NCBI RefSeq assembly: GCF_963675305.1
Contig: NZ_OY776147.1
Span: 3,224,001 to 3,288,000, forward strand
Length of the DNA: 64,000 nucleotides
Reading direction: 5' to 3'
DNA from: an uncultured Hyphomonas sp.
Lineage (GTDB): Bacteria > Pseudomonadota > Alphaproteobacteria > Caulobacterales > Hyphomonadaceae
Part shown: piece after piece, positions 23,888-32,333 of the stretch
How the letters are laid out: every line of letters begins with the position of its first letter
Position numbering within the stretch: the first letter of the stretch is position 1
The notes under the pieces: model-generated
Seen by the model: the letters and a program-made list of their open reading frames with translations, nothing else
Told to the model about the DNA's origin: nothing
The model's database searches: none
Made by a program: the position numbers and the translations under genes

Positions 23888-25054
23888 TCAGCGCATCACA
23901 TATTCGAAGGGATAGATCATGGCTGTCTGCTTCGTGCGGGTGCAACCTGGTTCCTCCTGCACCTCATCGAATTTCCAGCGGAACGTCTTCATTCCCCTGA
24001 CCGAGGCTTTCGCAAATGTGTCATCCGGAATGGACGCAAGCACTTCAATATTGCTGACCTTGCCATCCTCGAAATCGATCCCGAGCAGGACTGCGCCGAC
24101 ATAGCCCTTGCGGATTGCACTGCTGGGATATGTCGGCCTTGGCGGCTTGACCACTTTGCCGGAACAGAAAGGCGGCTCACCGGACATGGCCTCTGGAAAT
24201 TCTGCCAGGATCGCTTCGGCCCTTTCTTCTGCCTGATCGAATTCATCCTGATATTTGAACCGCCCATCCCGGCTGACATTGCTGAAACTGACATTGTCAT
24301 AGGAGCGGAAGAACGCGCCGAGCGCATTTCTCCACGCCATGGCCTGATACTCAAGCGACCGTAACGGCTCCTTCAGTGCCTCATCGCGGCGCTTGCCGCG
24401 CAGCCATGCCGCAAGATCGCTGATCTTGTCATAAGAGGCAAAATCCCGGTTCTCGTTGAAATCTGCGGTGGCAGAGAGGAGCTCGGCGACGGCCCACCGG
24501 TCCGGCACCAGATCCCGGACCGGCTTCAGATGGGATGCCGCCATACGGGTTCGCGACGTAATCTCAGCCCAGTCCGAGGTCTGTGTGGCCGGCACATAGA
24601 ACGCCTCGAACGCCGTCACGGTCAGGAGGCTGGGCTGGGCCGCCTCATTTGCGGCAAGCGCGGCGCGGAACGCATCGTCTGCTGCGGCGCCCGCATCGCT
24701 GGCCGACCAGGTCGCGAAAGCCGCCAGCACGTCGAATTCAGCCTGGCTCACCGGCGGGCTTTCTTCCCGCTGGCTCAGGAAGGTCACCATAGGCACCGCA
24801 TCGGCACAGGCGCCGCGCAAGCAGAGCTGGTTGGCCGCTTCGAATGCCGCAGCTGCCGCCTGCGGGTCTTCCGGATGCGCGATCGCGGTCGCGCCCATCT
24901 GACTGGCTGCGGCGACGATCACCGCCGGGTCATCGGACTGGACCGCCTCATTGAAACCGGAGATCGTCCCTGCCGGCATGTCTGCCCGGGCCGGCAGGGA
25001 CAGGGACAAAACCATGCCCAGGACTGCCAGGCCGCATCCAAATAAATGTCTCAT
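23888..25054 (-). CDS. Exported protein with C-terminal TonB-like domain
   Basis: A 388-residue protein with a Sec signal peptide ('FGCGLAVLGMVLSLSLPARA'), a long helical, alanine-rich middle that may form TPR-like pairs, and a C-terminal TonB_C domain: 'PPRPTYPSSAIRKGYVGAVLLGIDFEDGKVSNIEVLASIPDDTF' with 'FRWKF'. No N-terminal membrane anchor remains after cleavage, so it is probably periplasmic and not an energy-transducing TonB. Such proteins are common in Hyphomonadaceae-like genomes; function unknown. Its own terminator may be the hairpin ahead of rimP. Confidence 0.72.
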   Translation of the reverse strand: MRHLFGCGLAVLGMVLSLSLPARADMPAGTISGFNEAVQSDDPAVIVAAASQMGATAIAHPEDPQAAAAAFEAANQLCLRGACADAVPMVTFLSQREESPPVSQAEFDVLAAFATWSASDAGAAADDAFRAALAANEAAQPSLLTVTAFEAFYVPATQTSDWAEITSRTRMAASHLKPVRDLVPDRWAVAELLSATADFNENRDFASYDKISDLAAWLRGKRRDEALKEPLRSLEYQAMAWRNALGAFFRSYDNVSFSNVSRDGRFKYQDEFDQAEERAEAILAEFPEAMSGEPPFCSGKVVKPPRPTYPSSAIRKGYVGAVLLGIDFEDGKVSNIEVLASIPDDTFAKASVRGMKTFRWKFDEVQEEPGCTRTKQTAMIYPFEYVMR

Positions 25055-25135
25055 TCTGATTGTTCACCCCTCACTCTAAGGGTGAACTTTTTCCGATCGG
25101 AAGAGCGCCGTCAAGGGCGCACGCCTGGCCTGCCA

Positions 25136-25169
25136 CAAACAAAAACGGCAGCTCCGGAGAGCTGCCGTT
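25136..25169 (-). terminator. Intrinsic terminator downstream of cspA
   Basis: AACGGCAGCTC (25144-25154) pairs perfectly with GAGCTGCCGTT (25159-25169) around a 4-base loop. On the minus strand the stem runs into TTTTTGTTTG. It lies 25 bp after the cspA stop. Confidence 0.9.
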
Positions 25170-25194
25170 CGTATTCCTGAAAGTCAGGAAATCC

Positions 25195-25404
25195 TTAGAG
25201 GATCTTCAGGTCCACCGCCGAGGTCTTGCCGCGGCGCTCGTCCTTGTAGAGCTCGTAGGAGACTGCCTGGTCTTCCGCCAGCGTGCGGAGGCCCGAGCGT
25301 TCAACTGCGGAGATGTGAACGAACACGTCCGTGCCGCCTTCATCAGGTTTGATGAAGCCAAAGCCCTTCTGGTCGTTGAACCATTTCACTTTGCCAGTTG
25401 CCAT
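25195..25404 (-). CDS. cspA: Cold-shock domain protein
   Basis: A 69-residue single cold-shock domain. RNP1 KGFGFI is at 13-18 and RNP2 VFVHI at 27-31, with 'ATGKVKWFN' at the start; this is the nucleic-acid-binding OB fold that melts RNA structures. ATG 25404 has AAAGGA about 9 bases upstream. The gene is monocistronic, with its own promoter (25545-25573), a leader of about 130 bases holding a strong stem-loop, and its own terminator. Which of several csp paralogues this is cannot be told, so the symbol is generic. Confidence 0.93.
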   Translation of the reverse strand: MATGKVKWFNDQKGFGFIKPDEGGTDVFVHISAVERSGLRTLAEDQAVSYELYKDERRGKTSAVDLKIL

Positions 25405-25492
25405 TACTTCTAGTCCTTTGTGTCAATTCAAGCAGCCGATCCCGGAATGGGAAGGTCTGCCTATCGAAACGGGTAGGAAGAAAGTCATGGCC

Positions 25493-25527
25493 GTCGGTCT
25501 GACGGGGTCTTGATATTTCAGACCGAC
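25493..25527 (-). ncRNA. Stem-loop in the cspA 5' untranslated leader
   Basis: GTCGGTCTGA (25493-25502) and TCAGACCGAC (25518-25527) form a perfect 10-bp stem with a 15-base loop, beginning about 10 bases after the predicted transcription start. A long structured leader controlling stability and translation by temperature is established for cspA of E. coli; here the structure is different and only inferred. Confidence 0.5.
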
Positions 25528-25544
25528 CGAATTCGATGCGACAT

Positions 25545-25573
25545 TTTGTACACGGGTTCGGGGTTTGCGTCAA
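25545..25573 (-). promoter_or_regulatory. Promoter of cspA
   Basis: On the minus strand TTGACG (25568-25573) is 17 bases from TACAAA (25545-25550). Transcription would start near 25537, about 130 bases before the cspA ATG. It lies just downstream of the trmB stop (25589). Confidence 0.55.
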
Positions 25574-25588
25574 GAAAATCCGCAGAGG

Positions 25589-26302
25589 TCAGACGATCTC
25601 GAAATCGTACCAGACCGGGGCACAATCACCGAGCTTCTTTGTCTCATAACGGGTCGTCACATGATCGTGCGGCGGGCAGCGCCAATCGTCGGCACGTTCC
25701 GCCAGCCAGCGGAAGCCGCCATGCTGCAGAAACCGCCACAGCGCCTCATCGGCATAACTCGCCACATCGGTCGCAAAGCGCAGGCGCGCCCCGGTCCGGC
25801 AGGCCCGGTGCAGGCTGTCCAGGAAGTCCGGCTGGATCAGGCGGCGCTTCTGCTGGCGCTTCTTCGGCCAGGGGTCCGGGAACATGATGAAGACGCGGGA
25901 CAGGCTGCCGGGGGCAAGCCCGTCAATCAGCGGGCGCGCATCATCCATCCGCAAACGGACATTGCTGAGCCCGTCCGCATCGACCTGGGTCAGCAGCTTT
26001 GCCATGCCTTCGATGAAAGGCTCGCACCCGATCAGGCCGACATCCGGATTTCGGCGGGCCTGTTCGGCGAGATGCTCCCCGCCACCAAAGCCGATCTCCA
26101 GCCAGATTTCCTTCCGTCCGGGGAACAGTTCCTCCGGATCGCGCAAGCCTTCCGGAACCTGCAGCCGCGGCAACAGATCGTCGACCAGTGCCTGCTGGCG
26201 CGCCGACAGGGCCCGCCCGCCAATACGGCCAAACGTCCGGATGGGGCGGGCCGCCGCATCGCGGCCCTCTTTACCGCCCTGATTGTCTGAAGTCTCGGTC
26301 AT
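25589..26302 (-). CDS. trmB: tRNA (guanine-N7)-methyltransferase
   Basis: A 237-residue class I SAM methyltransferase modifying G46 of tRNAs. Seen: 'IWLEIGFGGGEHLAEQA' (SAM loop), 'IGCEPFIEGMAKLL', and the family-specific 'FIMFPDPWPKKRQQKRRLIQPDFLD', then 'TRYETKK' near the end. ATG 26302 starts the family-like part; the frame to 26338 would overlap the HTH gene. The gene follows the XRE regulator after about 30 bp. Confidence 0.94.
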   Translation of the reverse strand: MTETSDNQGGKEGRDAAARPIRTFGRIGGRALSARQQALVDDLLPRLQVPEGLRDPEELFPGRKEIWLEIGFGGGEHLAEQARRNPDVGLIGCEPFIEGMAKLLTQVDADGLSNVRLRMDDARPLIDGLAPGSLSRVFIMFPDPWPKKRQQKRRLIQPDFLDSLHRACRTGARLRFATDVASYADEALWRFLQHGGFRWLAERADDWRCPPHDHVTTRYETKKLGDCAPVWYDFEIV

Positions 26303-26334
26303 GGCGCGCCTGATGCCCGAGCAGGGCGGCGCAA

Positions 26335-26766
26335 TCAATCCTCGTCCTGCTTCGACTCGAACGCCGAGGCCGCCGCCCGCACCGTATTGAGCAGCGACTT
26401 GCGCAGGGAATCGTCCTCGATCTTCCGGAAGGCGGCGATCAGGTCCAGCGTTTCAGCATCGAGGACGGGCGCGGCCGGACCGCCCTTTTCCGGGCCGTCT
26501 TCCGCCACCTGGTGCCGGCCGTCGCCCAGCAAGCCTTCGGCGCCATCATAGAAATAATTGACGTTCACGCCCATCACCGAAGCAATCTCGAACAGACGCC
26601 CGGCGGAGACACGGTTCACGCCCTTTTCGTATTTCTGGACCTGCTGAAAGGTGAGGCTCAGCAATTCGCCGAGTTGTTCCTGTGAGAGCTTCAGCTCCCG
26701 GCGGCGCCAACGGATACGCTGGCCGACCACGCGGTCTATTCCACTCGGAAGCTTGCTTTCAGACAT
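26335..26766 (-). CDS. XRE-family transcriptional regulator
   Basis: A 143-residue protein with an N-terminal Cro/C1-type HTH at about 15-70: 'VGQRIRWRRRELKLSQEQLGELLSLTFQQVQKYEKGVNRVSAGRLFEIA'-type pattern ending 'VNVNYFYDG'. The C-terminal half has a helix ('AETLDLIAAFRKIEDDSLRKSLLNTVRAAAS') typical of the alphaproteobacterial group that shares this HTH. No metal- or ligand-binding motif is seen. It sits between lnt and trmB; the regulon is unknown. Confidence 0.85.
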   Translation of the reverse strand: MSESKLPSGIDRVVGQRIRWRRRELKLSQEQLGELLSLTFQQVQKYEKGVNRVSAGRLFEIASVMGVNVNYFYDGAEGLLGDGRHQVAEDGPEKGGPAAPVLDAETLDLIAAFRKIEDDSLRKSLLNTVRAAASAFESKQDED

Positions 26767-26807
26767 AATCCCCTACCCGCAGCACGTTACTGGTCCGGCG
26801 CGCACTC

Positions 26808-28451
26808 CTAACGGCGCCATGACGCAAACGCCAGACCCACAAAGGCCGCAAGGGTCAGCCAGAACAGCACGATCCCTGCCCGGCTCTGGAAAAGGGTTAC
26901 TTCTGCAGGCGCCGGCAGCTTGCCGCGCCCGAAGGTCGTGTTCCAGCCTGTCGGGGCATCCTGCACCGGCGTGGCCCGCAACACTTCGCGCCCATAGCCG
27001 TCGATGATGGCTGAGGCGCCGCGGCTGGCGACACGCACCATGGGCAGGCCGCTTTCGATGCTGCGATAGCGGTTCTGGGCATAATGCTGGGCCGGGCCCA
27101 TGCCACCGCCGAACCAGGCATCGTTCGAGACCAGGACAATCCAGTCAGCCCGCGCGGCGAGGTTCGCGGCACGCGTGATCTCCGGATAGAGGCCCTCATA
27201 ACAGATCAGCGCAACGAAAGGCGGCACATTGTCGGCAAAGATCACGGCCGGACCGGTCCCCGGACGGAACCCGTTGCGCGCAAGCTGCTGCATCGCGCCC
27301 GGCAGGTAATCCGACAGTGCCTGGCCGAAGGGGACAATCTCCGCCGCCGCAAGCTCGCCGAACGGAACGAGGCGGAACTTGTCATAGAGCGCTACCGCGC
27401 CGGACCGGCTGACATTTTCGTCCAGCACGACGAGCGAGTTGAAATAGGCCCGCTCATTCTGCTCTTCCAGCTGGTAGCGGGTCGTCCCGGCGATCAGGGT
27501 GCGCGGGCCCAGATAGGCGCCGATGGCATCGAGGGCGTTGATGTCGTTCAGCAGGCTGGTCGGCACCGCGCCTTCCGGCCACACGATGATGTCACCCGGC
27601 TTGCTTTCGCCATTGGTCATCATGCGCAGATATTCGATCATCACCGGATCCGGGCCGACTTCCCATTTCTCGTCCTGCGGTACGCCGGAATCCATAAGGA
27701 CCACGCTCTGCTCGGTCAGCGGCGACGGCGCGGCGATCCGTTGCGCCCCCCAGGCCCAGCCGACCGCCAGAAGGATCACCGCCCCGAAGGATGGCGCGAT
27801 CCGCAGCACCAGGCCGCGGGCGTCGCGCGTGTCGACCATGGCCGCCGGGGCCGCCATGACAAACACTGTCAACAGTGTCAGCCAGTAGATACCGCCCAGC
27901 GACGCCGCCTGCGACAGCGCCCCGCCCGGCACCCAGGTCGTGCCCGGCAGATTCCACGGAAAGCCGCCGAACAGGTGCCCGCGGACGAATTCCGCCAGCG
28001 CAAAGAAGAAGGCAAAGACAAAAACCCGCGACGGCGACGCCGACCAGAAGGCCCCCGCCATGGCGCCGAAGAAGCCCCAGATGAGCGCCATGCCCGCCGG
28101 CAGCAGGATCAGCGGCATCCAGAGGAAGACCGCATACCGCTCCGGCTCCACCAGGAAGGGCTCTGCCGTCCAGTGCATGGAGATCAGCGTGAACCCGACC
28201 CCGAAGGCCCAGGTCCGCATGAACACCGCCCTGCCCCAGCGGCGATGGCTGCGCGCCCCGTCGATCATCCAGATCAGGCCGGTGAAAGACAGCGCCAGCA
28301 CGGCGCTGAAATGGAACGGCGCGAAAGCGACTGCCGAAAACGCGCCCAGAAGGACGGCGGCGCCGGCGGCAGCCCAGCCGGTCAGCCGGGCAAAAGCTTC
28401 GTGAAGGGGTCCAAGCGCAGTGAACCCGTGGCTGCGAACAGCAGTATTCAT
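26808..28451 (-). CDS. lnt: Apolipoprotein N-acyltransferase
   Basis: A 547-residue integral inner-membrane enzyme that adds the third acyl chain to lipoproteins. About eight hydrophobic segments fill residues 25-240, followed by a nitrilase-like catalytic domain. The catalytic triad is seen as Glu293 (WPEGAVP), Lys358 (YDKFRLVPFGE) and Cys417 (ICYEGLYPE), matching E. coli Glu267/Lys335/Cys387 in order and spacing. Many lipoproteins in this window are its likely substrates. Clustered with corC, ybeY and phoH, the usual proteobacterial arrangement. Confidence 0.96.
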   Translation of the reverse strand: MNTAVRSHGFTALGPLHEAFARLTGWAAAGAAVLLGAFSAVAFAPFHFSAVLALSFTGLIWMIDGARSHRRWGRAVFMRTWAFGVGFTLISMHWTAEPFLVEPERYAVFLWMPLILLPAGMALIWGFFGAMAGAFWSASPSRVFVFAFFFALAEFVRGHLFGGFPWNLPGTTWVPGGALSQAASLGGIYWLTLLTVFVMAAPAAMVDTRDARGLVLRIAPSFGAVILLAVGWAWGAQRIAAPSPLTEQSVVLMDSGVPQDEKWEVGPDPVMIEYLRMMTNGESKPGDIIVWPEGAVPTSLLNDINALDAIGAYLGPRTLIAGTTRYQLEEQNERAYFNSLVVLDENVSRSGAVALYDKFRLVPFGELAAAEIVPFGQALSDYLPGAMQQLARNGFRPGTGPAVIFADNVPPFVALICYEGLYPEITRAANLAARADWIVLVSNDAWFGGGMGPAQHYAQNRYRSIESGLPMVRVASRGASAIIDGYGREVLRATPVQDAPTGWNTTFGRGKLPAPAEVTLFQSRAGIVLFWLTLAAFVGLAFASWRR

Positions 28452-28457
28452 TTTGTC

Positions 28458-29333
28458 CTACTCCTGCGGCTTGGGCGCGGGCACAGGTTCGGGCGTCCTG
28501 AGACGCAAACGCCGGATGCGGCGGGCATCGGCATCGAGGATTTCGATCTCCACCCCGGACGGGTGGCGCAGGATTTCCCCGCGCACAGGCACACGCCCGG
28601 CGAGCGCATAGGCGATGCCGCCCAGCGTGTCGAATTCCGAATCCTCATCACTGAGTTCGAGGTCAATCCCCGTCTCCTCGGCGAAATCCTGTATTTCGGT
28701 GCGCGCATCGACTTCCCAGATCCGTGCGCTGCGCCGGACGAACATGGGCTCTTCATCGTCGTGTTCGTCTTCGATGTCACCGACGATTTCCTCTACCAGG
28801 TCTTCCAGACTCACCAGCCCGTCCGTTCCCCCATACTCATCCACAACCAACGCCAGATGAATGCGGGTCGACTGCATCTTCACCAGCAAATCGGACAGTT
28901 TCATGGAGGGCGGCACATAAAGGACTTCGCGGTGCAGCTGTTCCAGCGGCCGTTTGGGCGGTTCGCCGCCTTTCGCCAGTTCGCTGACCACATCCTTGAT
29001 GTGCACAAAACCGATCGGGTCATCCAGCGTTTCCCGGAACACCGGCAGGCGCGAATGGGTGCAATCGGCGAAAATCTTCAGCAGTTCCGGGAATTCGGTG
29101 TTCACCTCCACGGCCTTCACCTCGGCCCGGGCAACCATCACATCCTCGACGCGCAGCTCCTGGAATTCCTGGACGCGCAGGCGCATGGCCTGCGGGGTCG
29201 CAGGGGCCGAAGCCTCCGGATTTCCGTTTGTCCCGGCCGGGGTTTCAGGCGCGGCATCATGCCGGCGGCCTATTCCGAAAAAACTACGCCGGCGCCTTTG
29301 CGGCGCGGGTTCAGAAGGGTCTGGATCGCTCAT
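28458..29333 (-). CDS. corC: CBS-domain CorC/HlyC-type protein
   Basis: A 291-residue cytosolic protein with a CBS pair (about 55-180; 'VEDVMVARAEVKAVEV' and 'IGFVHIKDVVSEL' ... 'LSDLLVKMQSTRIHLALVVDEYGGTDGLVSLEDLVEEIVGDI') and a C-terminal CorC_HlyC domain with 'GRVPVRGEILRHPSGVEIEILDAD'. It lacks the DUF21 membrane domain. This soluble form is linked to Mg/Co efflux via CorA in enterics, but the mechanism is not settled. It lies 6 bp before lnt. Confidence 0.93.
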   Translation of the reverse strand: MSDPDPSEPAPQRRRRSFFGIGRRHDAAPETPAGTNGNPEASAPATPQAMRLRVQEFQELRVEDVMVARAEVKAVEVNTEFPELLKIFADCTHSRLPVFRETLDDPIGFVHIKDVVSELAKGGEPPKRPLEQLHREVLYVPPSMKLSDLLVKMQSTRIHLALVVDEYGGTDGLVSLEDLVEEIVGDIEDEHDDEEPMFVRRSARIWEVDARTEIQDFAEETGIDLELSDEDSEFDTLGGIAYALAGRVPVRGEILRHPSGVEIEILDADARRIRRLRLRTPEPVPAPKPQE

Positions 29334-29345
29334 CGTCTCTGTAAT

Positions 29346-29795
29346 TCAATCCGTTCCATATGGGTTTGGAATGCCGAGCGATGCAAGCGCCTTTATTTCG
29401 AGGCCCTCCATGATTTCGGCTTCCGCCTCCTCCTCATGGTCATGCCCCAGAAGATGCAGGTAGCCATGCACCAGAAGATGCGTCAGGTGATCGGCGAGGC
29501 TGATGCCCTGCGCTTCGGCATCGCGGGCCGAAACACCCAGCGCGACAGCAATGTCGCCCAGCAGCGGCCGGTCCATCTCATGCGCCGGAAAGGACAGGAC
29601 ATCGGTCGGCTTGTCCTTGCCGCGGAAATCCCGGTTCAGCTGGTGCAGCGCTGCGTCATCCGCCAGCAGCAGCGACACGGTGCCTTCCGCAGGCTCAACA
29701 GCCGCCGCTGCCGCAAAGGCGCGGTCGCACAGGGCGGCGAGGTCCGGCACGGTCTCCCAGCCGGTCTCTTCAACGATCAGGTCTGTTGTGATCAT
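29346..29795 (-). CDS. ybeY: Endoribonuclease YbeY (16S rRNA 3' maturation)
   Basis: A 149-residue zinc-dependent RNase in 16S rRNA processing and ribosome quality control. The zinc ligands are His110, His114 and His120 in 'HLLVHGYLHLLGHDHEEE', and 'RDFRGKDKPTDVLSFP' is the other conserved block. It lies between phoH (8 bp upstream) and corC (12 bp downstream) as in most proteobacteria. Confidence 0.95.
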   Translation of the reverse strand: MITTDLIVEETGWETVPDLAALCDRAFAAAAAVEPAEGTVSLLLADDAALHQLNRDFRGKDKPTDVLSFPAHEMDRPLLGDIAVALGVSARDAEAQGISLADHLTHLLVHGYLHLLGHDHEEEAEAEIMEGLEIKALASLGIPNPYGTD

Positions 29796-29803
29796 GGGGC
29801 GGC

Positions 29804-30793
29804 TCAGTTGCCCTCGCCGGCCGCGGCATAGGCGTCGATGATGCGGCTGACCAGACCATGGCGGACAACGTCTGCGGCGGTCAGCGTATGCACGCTGATC
29901 CCTTCAACATCCGACAGGATCTGCAGCGCATGGCGCAGGCCGGAGGTCTGAATGCCCGGCAGGTCCACCTGCCCCGGATCGCCGGTCACGATCATGCGGC
30001 TGTCACGGCCAAGCCGGGTCAGCACCATTTTCATCTGCGCGACGGTCGTGTTCTGCGCTTCGTCGACAATGACGAACGCGTTCTTCAATGTCCGCCCGCG
30101 CATGAAGGCGATGGGGGCCACCTCGATCTCGCCGCGCGCCATGCGGCGTTCCATCTGTTCCTGCCCCATCAGTTCGCGCAAGCTGTCCCAGATGGGCAGC
30201 ATGTAGGGGTCGACCTTCTCTTCCAGCGTGCCGGGCAGGAAGCCGAGCTTCTCCCCTGCTTCCACCGCCGGACGCGTCACGATCAGGCGCTGGCGCGCGC
30301 CGGACATCAATTCTGCCACACCGGCAGCAACGGCCAGAAACGTCTTGCCTGTGCCGGCCGGACCGATGCCGAAAACGAGGCCATTGTCCGGATTGGCCAG
30401 CAGATTGATGTAGCGCGCCTGACCCTTGGTCTGCGGCGTGATCGGCTTCTTCAGCCCTTTCAGGCCGCCGCCGAAACTCTGCGCCGGGGTGGACGCCGCC
30501 TCGACAGCGGCATCAAGGTCCATGTCGGTAATCTCCGCGCCGGACCGCATGCGGCGCTCCAGCTCCGCAAGCGCGGCCTCTGCGATGGACACACCTTCTG
30601 CCGTGCCCGCCAGCAGGATGCCGCCGCCCTGGCTTTCCGCCCGCAGGCCGTAATCCTTCAGCTTGTCTTCCAGCCGGTGCAGGTAGCGATGATGCGGCCC
30701 GCACAGATCGCGCAGGCGCTCGGCATTGCTGACTTCGTAGAACCGGCTCACCGGCGCTTCCGGCGACATGTTCGGACGGCGCTTTCCGCTCAC
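29804..30793 (-). CDS. phoH: PhoH-like ATPase
   Basis: A 329-residue P-loop NTPase (PhoH/YbeZ type). A KH-like N-terminal unit is followed by 'PKTKGQARYINLL'-type sequence, Walker A 'GPAGTGKTFLAVAAGVAEL', 'RPAVEAGEKLGFLPG', 'VIVDEAQNTT' (Walker B) and 'VTGDPGQVDLPG'. The GTG start at 30793 overlaps the miaB stop by 4 bp and has GAGG seven bases upstream; an ATG at 30769 is the alternative. YbeZ partners YbeY in ribosome maturation, consistent with their adjacency. Confidence 0.93.
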   Translation of the reverse strand: MSGKRRPNMSPEAPVSRFYEVSNAERLRDLCGPHHRYLHRLEDKLKDYGLRAESQGGGILLAGTAEGVSIAEAALAELERRMRSGAEITDMDLDAAVEAASTPAQSFGGGLKGLKKPITPQTKGQARYINLLANPDNGLVFGIGPAGTGKTFLAVAAGVAELMSGARQRLIVTRPAVEAGEKLGFLPGTLEEKVDPYMLPIWDSLRELMGQEQMERRMARGEIEVAPIAFMRGRTLKNAFVIVDEAQNTTVAQMKMVLTRLGRDSRMIVTGDPGQVDLPGIQTSGLRHALQILSDVEGISVHTLTAADVVRHGLVSRIIDAYAAAGEGN

Positions 30794-32187
30794 AGGGCGG
30801 CCTCGCGGACTTTGACCAGCTCGCCGGAGAGCGAGTTGAGGCTCGCATCGATCACACGGACGTCCACAATGGTGCCGATCAGGTCCGCTATGGTCATGGC
30901 CTGGTCATGCGGAAGTTCGAAGTGAACCGCCTGAAGCCATGGCGAGCGGCCATGCGCCTGGCCGGGATTGCGGCCCTTGCCGGTGATCAGAACCGGCACG
31001 GTCTGGCCGATCTTGGAGCGGTTGAAGGCGATCTGCTGCTCCCGCAGAAGCTGCTGCAGCTGCTGCAGGCGCGCATCCTTCACCTCTTCCGGTACCTGGC
31101 CGAACATCTCCGCCGCCGGTGTGCCGGGACGGGCGGAATATTTGAAGGAATAGGCAATCGCATAGTCCACATCCCGGACCAGCTGCATCGTCGCCTCAAA
31201 ATCGGCATCGCTCTCACCCGGAAAACCGACAATGAAATCAGAGGCAATCGCGATATCCGGCCGGGCATCGCGGACCTTGCGGATGATCTCGCGATATTCG
31301 TCCGCCGTGTGGCCGCGGTTCATGGCTTTCAGGATATTGTCCGAGCCGGACTGCACCGGCAGGTGCAGGAAAGGCATCATTTCCGGCACCTCGCCATGGG
31401 CGGCGATGAGGTCGTCATCCATGTCGCGCGGATGGCTGGTTGTGTAGCGGATACGCTCGATCCCGCCAATTTTCGCGATGTGGCGGACCAGCTGTCCGAG
31501 CGTCCAGTCGGCCTCATTGGTCAGAGCTGGGGCGGCGCCATGATAGGCGTTCACATTCTGCCCGAGCAGCGTGATTTCGCGCACGCCCTGAGCGGCGAGG
31601 CTGCGCCCTTCCATCGTAATATCGTCTACAGGACGCGAGAGTTCGGCCCCGCGTGTGTAGGGCACCACGCAGAAGGTACAGAACTTGTCGCAACCCTCCT
31701 GCACGGACAGGAACGCCGTCGGCCCATCGGCTTCGCGGGTCTTCGGCAGCGCGTCGAATTTCTCCAGCGTCTCGAACTCGGTTTCCAGACGGTCACCGAC
31801 GGCGCGGCTCGCCCGGGCAATCATCTCGGGCAGCTTGTGATAGGATTGCGGCCCCAGCACCAGGTCCACAGCCGGCTGGCGGCGCATGATCTCCGCGCCT
31901 TCGGCCTGCGCAACGCAGCCCGCCACGGCGATGGTCAGATTGCCGCCACGCGCCTGCTTGGTCAGTTTCAGCTGGCCGAGTTCGGAATAGACCTTTTCCG
32001 TCGCCTTTTCACGGATGTGGCAGGTGTTCAGCACGACCAGGTCGGCCTCGTCCGCACTCTCTACCGGCGCATAACCGAGCGGACGCAGCACATCTCTCAT
32101 GCGCTCCGAGTCGTATACGTTCATCTGGCAGCCATAGGTCTTGATGAAGACGCCCTTGGCTTGTTTGGGTTCGCGGGGGTCGGTCAT
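30790..32187 (-). CDS. miaB: tRNA-2-methylthio-N6-dimethylallyladenosine synthase
   Basis: A 465-residue radical SAM methylthiotransferase for position A37 of tRNAs. The N-terminal MTTase domain shows the three cluster Cys in 'TYGCQMN', 'NTCHIRE' and 'AGCVAQ'. The SAM cluster CxxxCxxC is in 'CDKFCTFC'. A C-terminal TRAM domain ends the protein ('DLIGTIVDVRVIDASLNSLSGEL'). First gene of the miaB-phoH-ybeY-corC-lnt cluster, divergent from the alanine symporter. Confidence 0.96.
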   Translation of the reverse strand: MTDPREPKQAKGVFIKTYGCQMNVYDSERMRDVLRPLGYAPVESADEADLVVLNTCHIREKATEKVYSELGQLKLTKQARGGNLTIAVAGCVAQAEGAEIMRRQPAVDLVLGPQSYHKLPEMIARASRAVGDRLETEFETLEKFDALPKTREADGPTAFLSVQEGCDKFCTFCVVPYTRGAELSRPVDDITMEGRSLAAQGVREITLLGQNVNAYHGAAPALTNEADWTLGQLVRHIAKIGGIERIRYTTSHPRDMDDDLIAAHGEVPEMMPFLHLPVQSGSDNILKAMNRGHTADEYREIIRKVRDARPDIAIASDFIVGFPGESDADFEATMQLVRDVDYAIAYSFKYSARPGTPAAEMFGQVPEEVKDARLQQLQQLLREQQIAFNRSKIGQTVPVLITGKGRNPGQAHGRSPWLQAVHFELPHDQAMTIADLIGTIVDVRVIDASLNSLSGELVKVREAAL

Positions 32188-32333
32188 TCGCGGGCTTATG
32201 CCTTAAAACAGGCTGGCCTTCCACAGCCGATTGCGGAGGCCTTGCAGCATGACATGCCTGCAATGCTCGCTTCACACAGTGGCAAACGGGGTTAGTGTCG
32301 GCCTCAAGCAGAGTAAAGGAGCCGGGGAGGCTT

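Noticed and set aside
27084..29831. 915-codon plus-strand frame across lnt and corC
   Set aside because: Antisense to three well-supported genes; Arg/Pro/His-rich composition typical of spurious frames.
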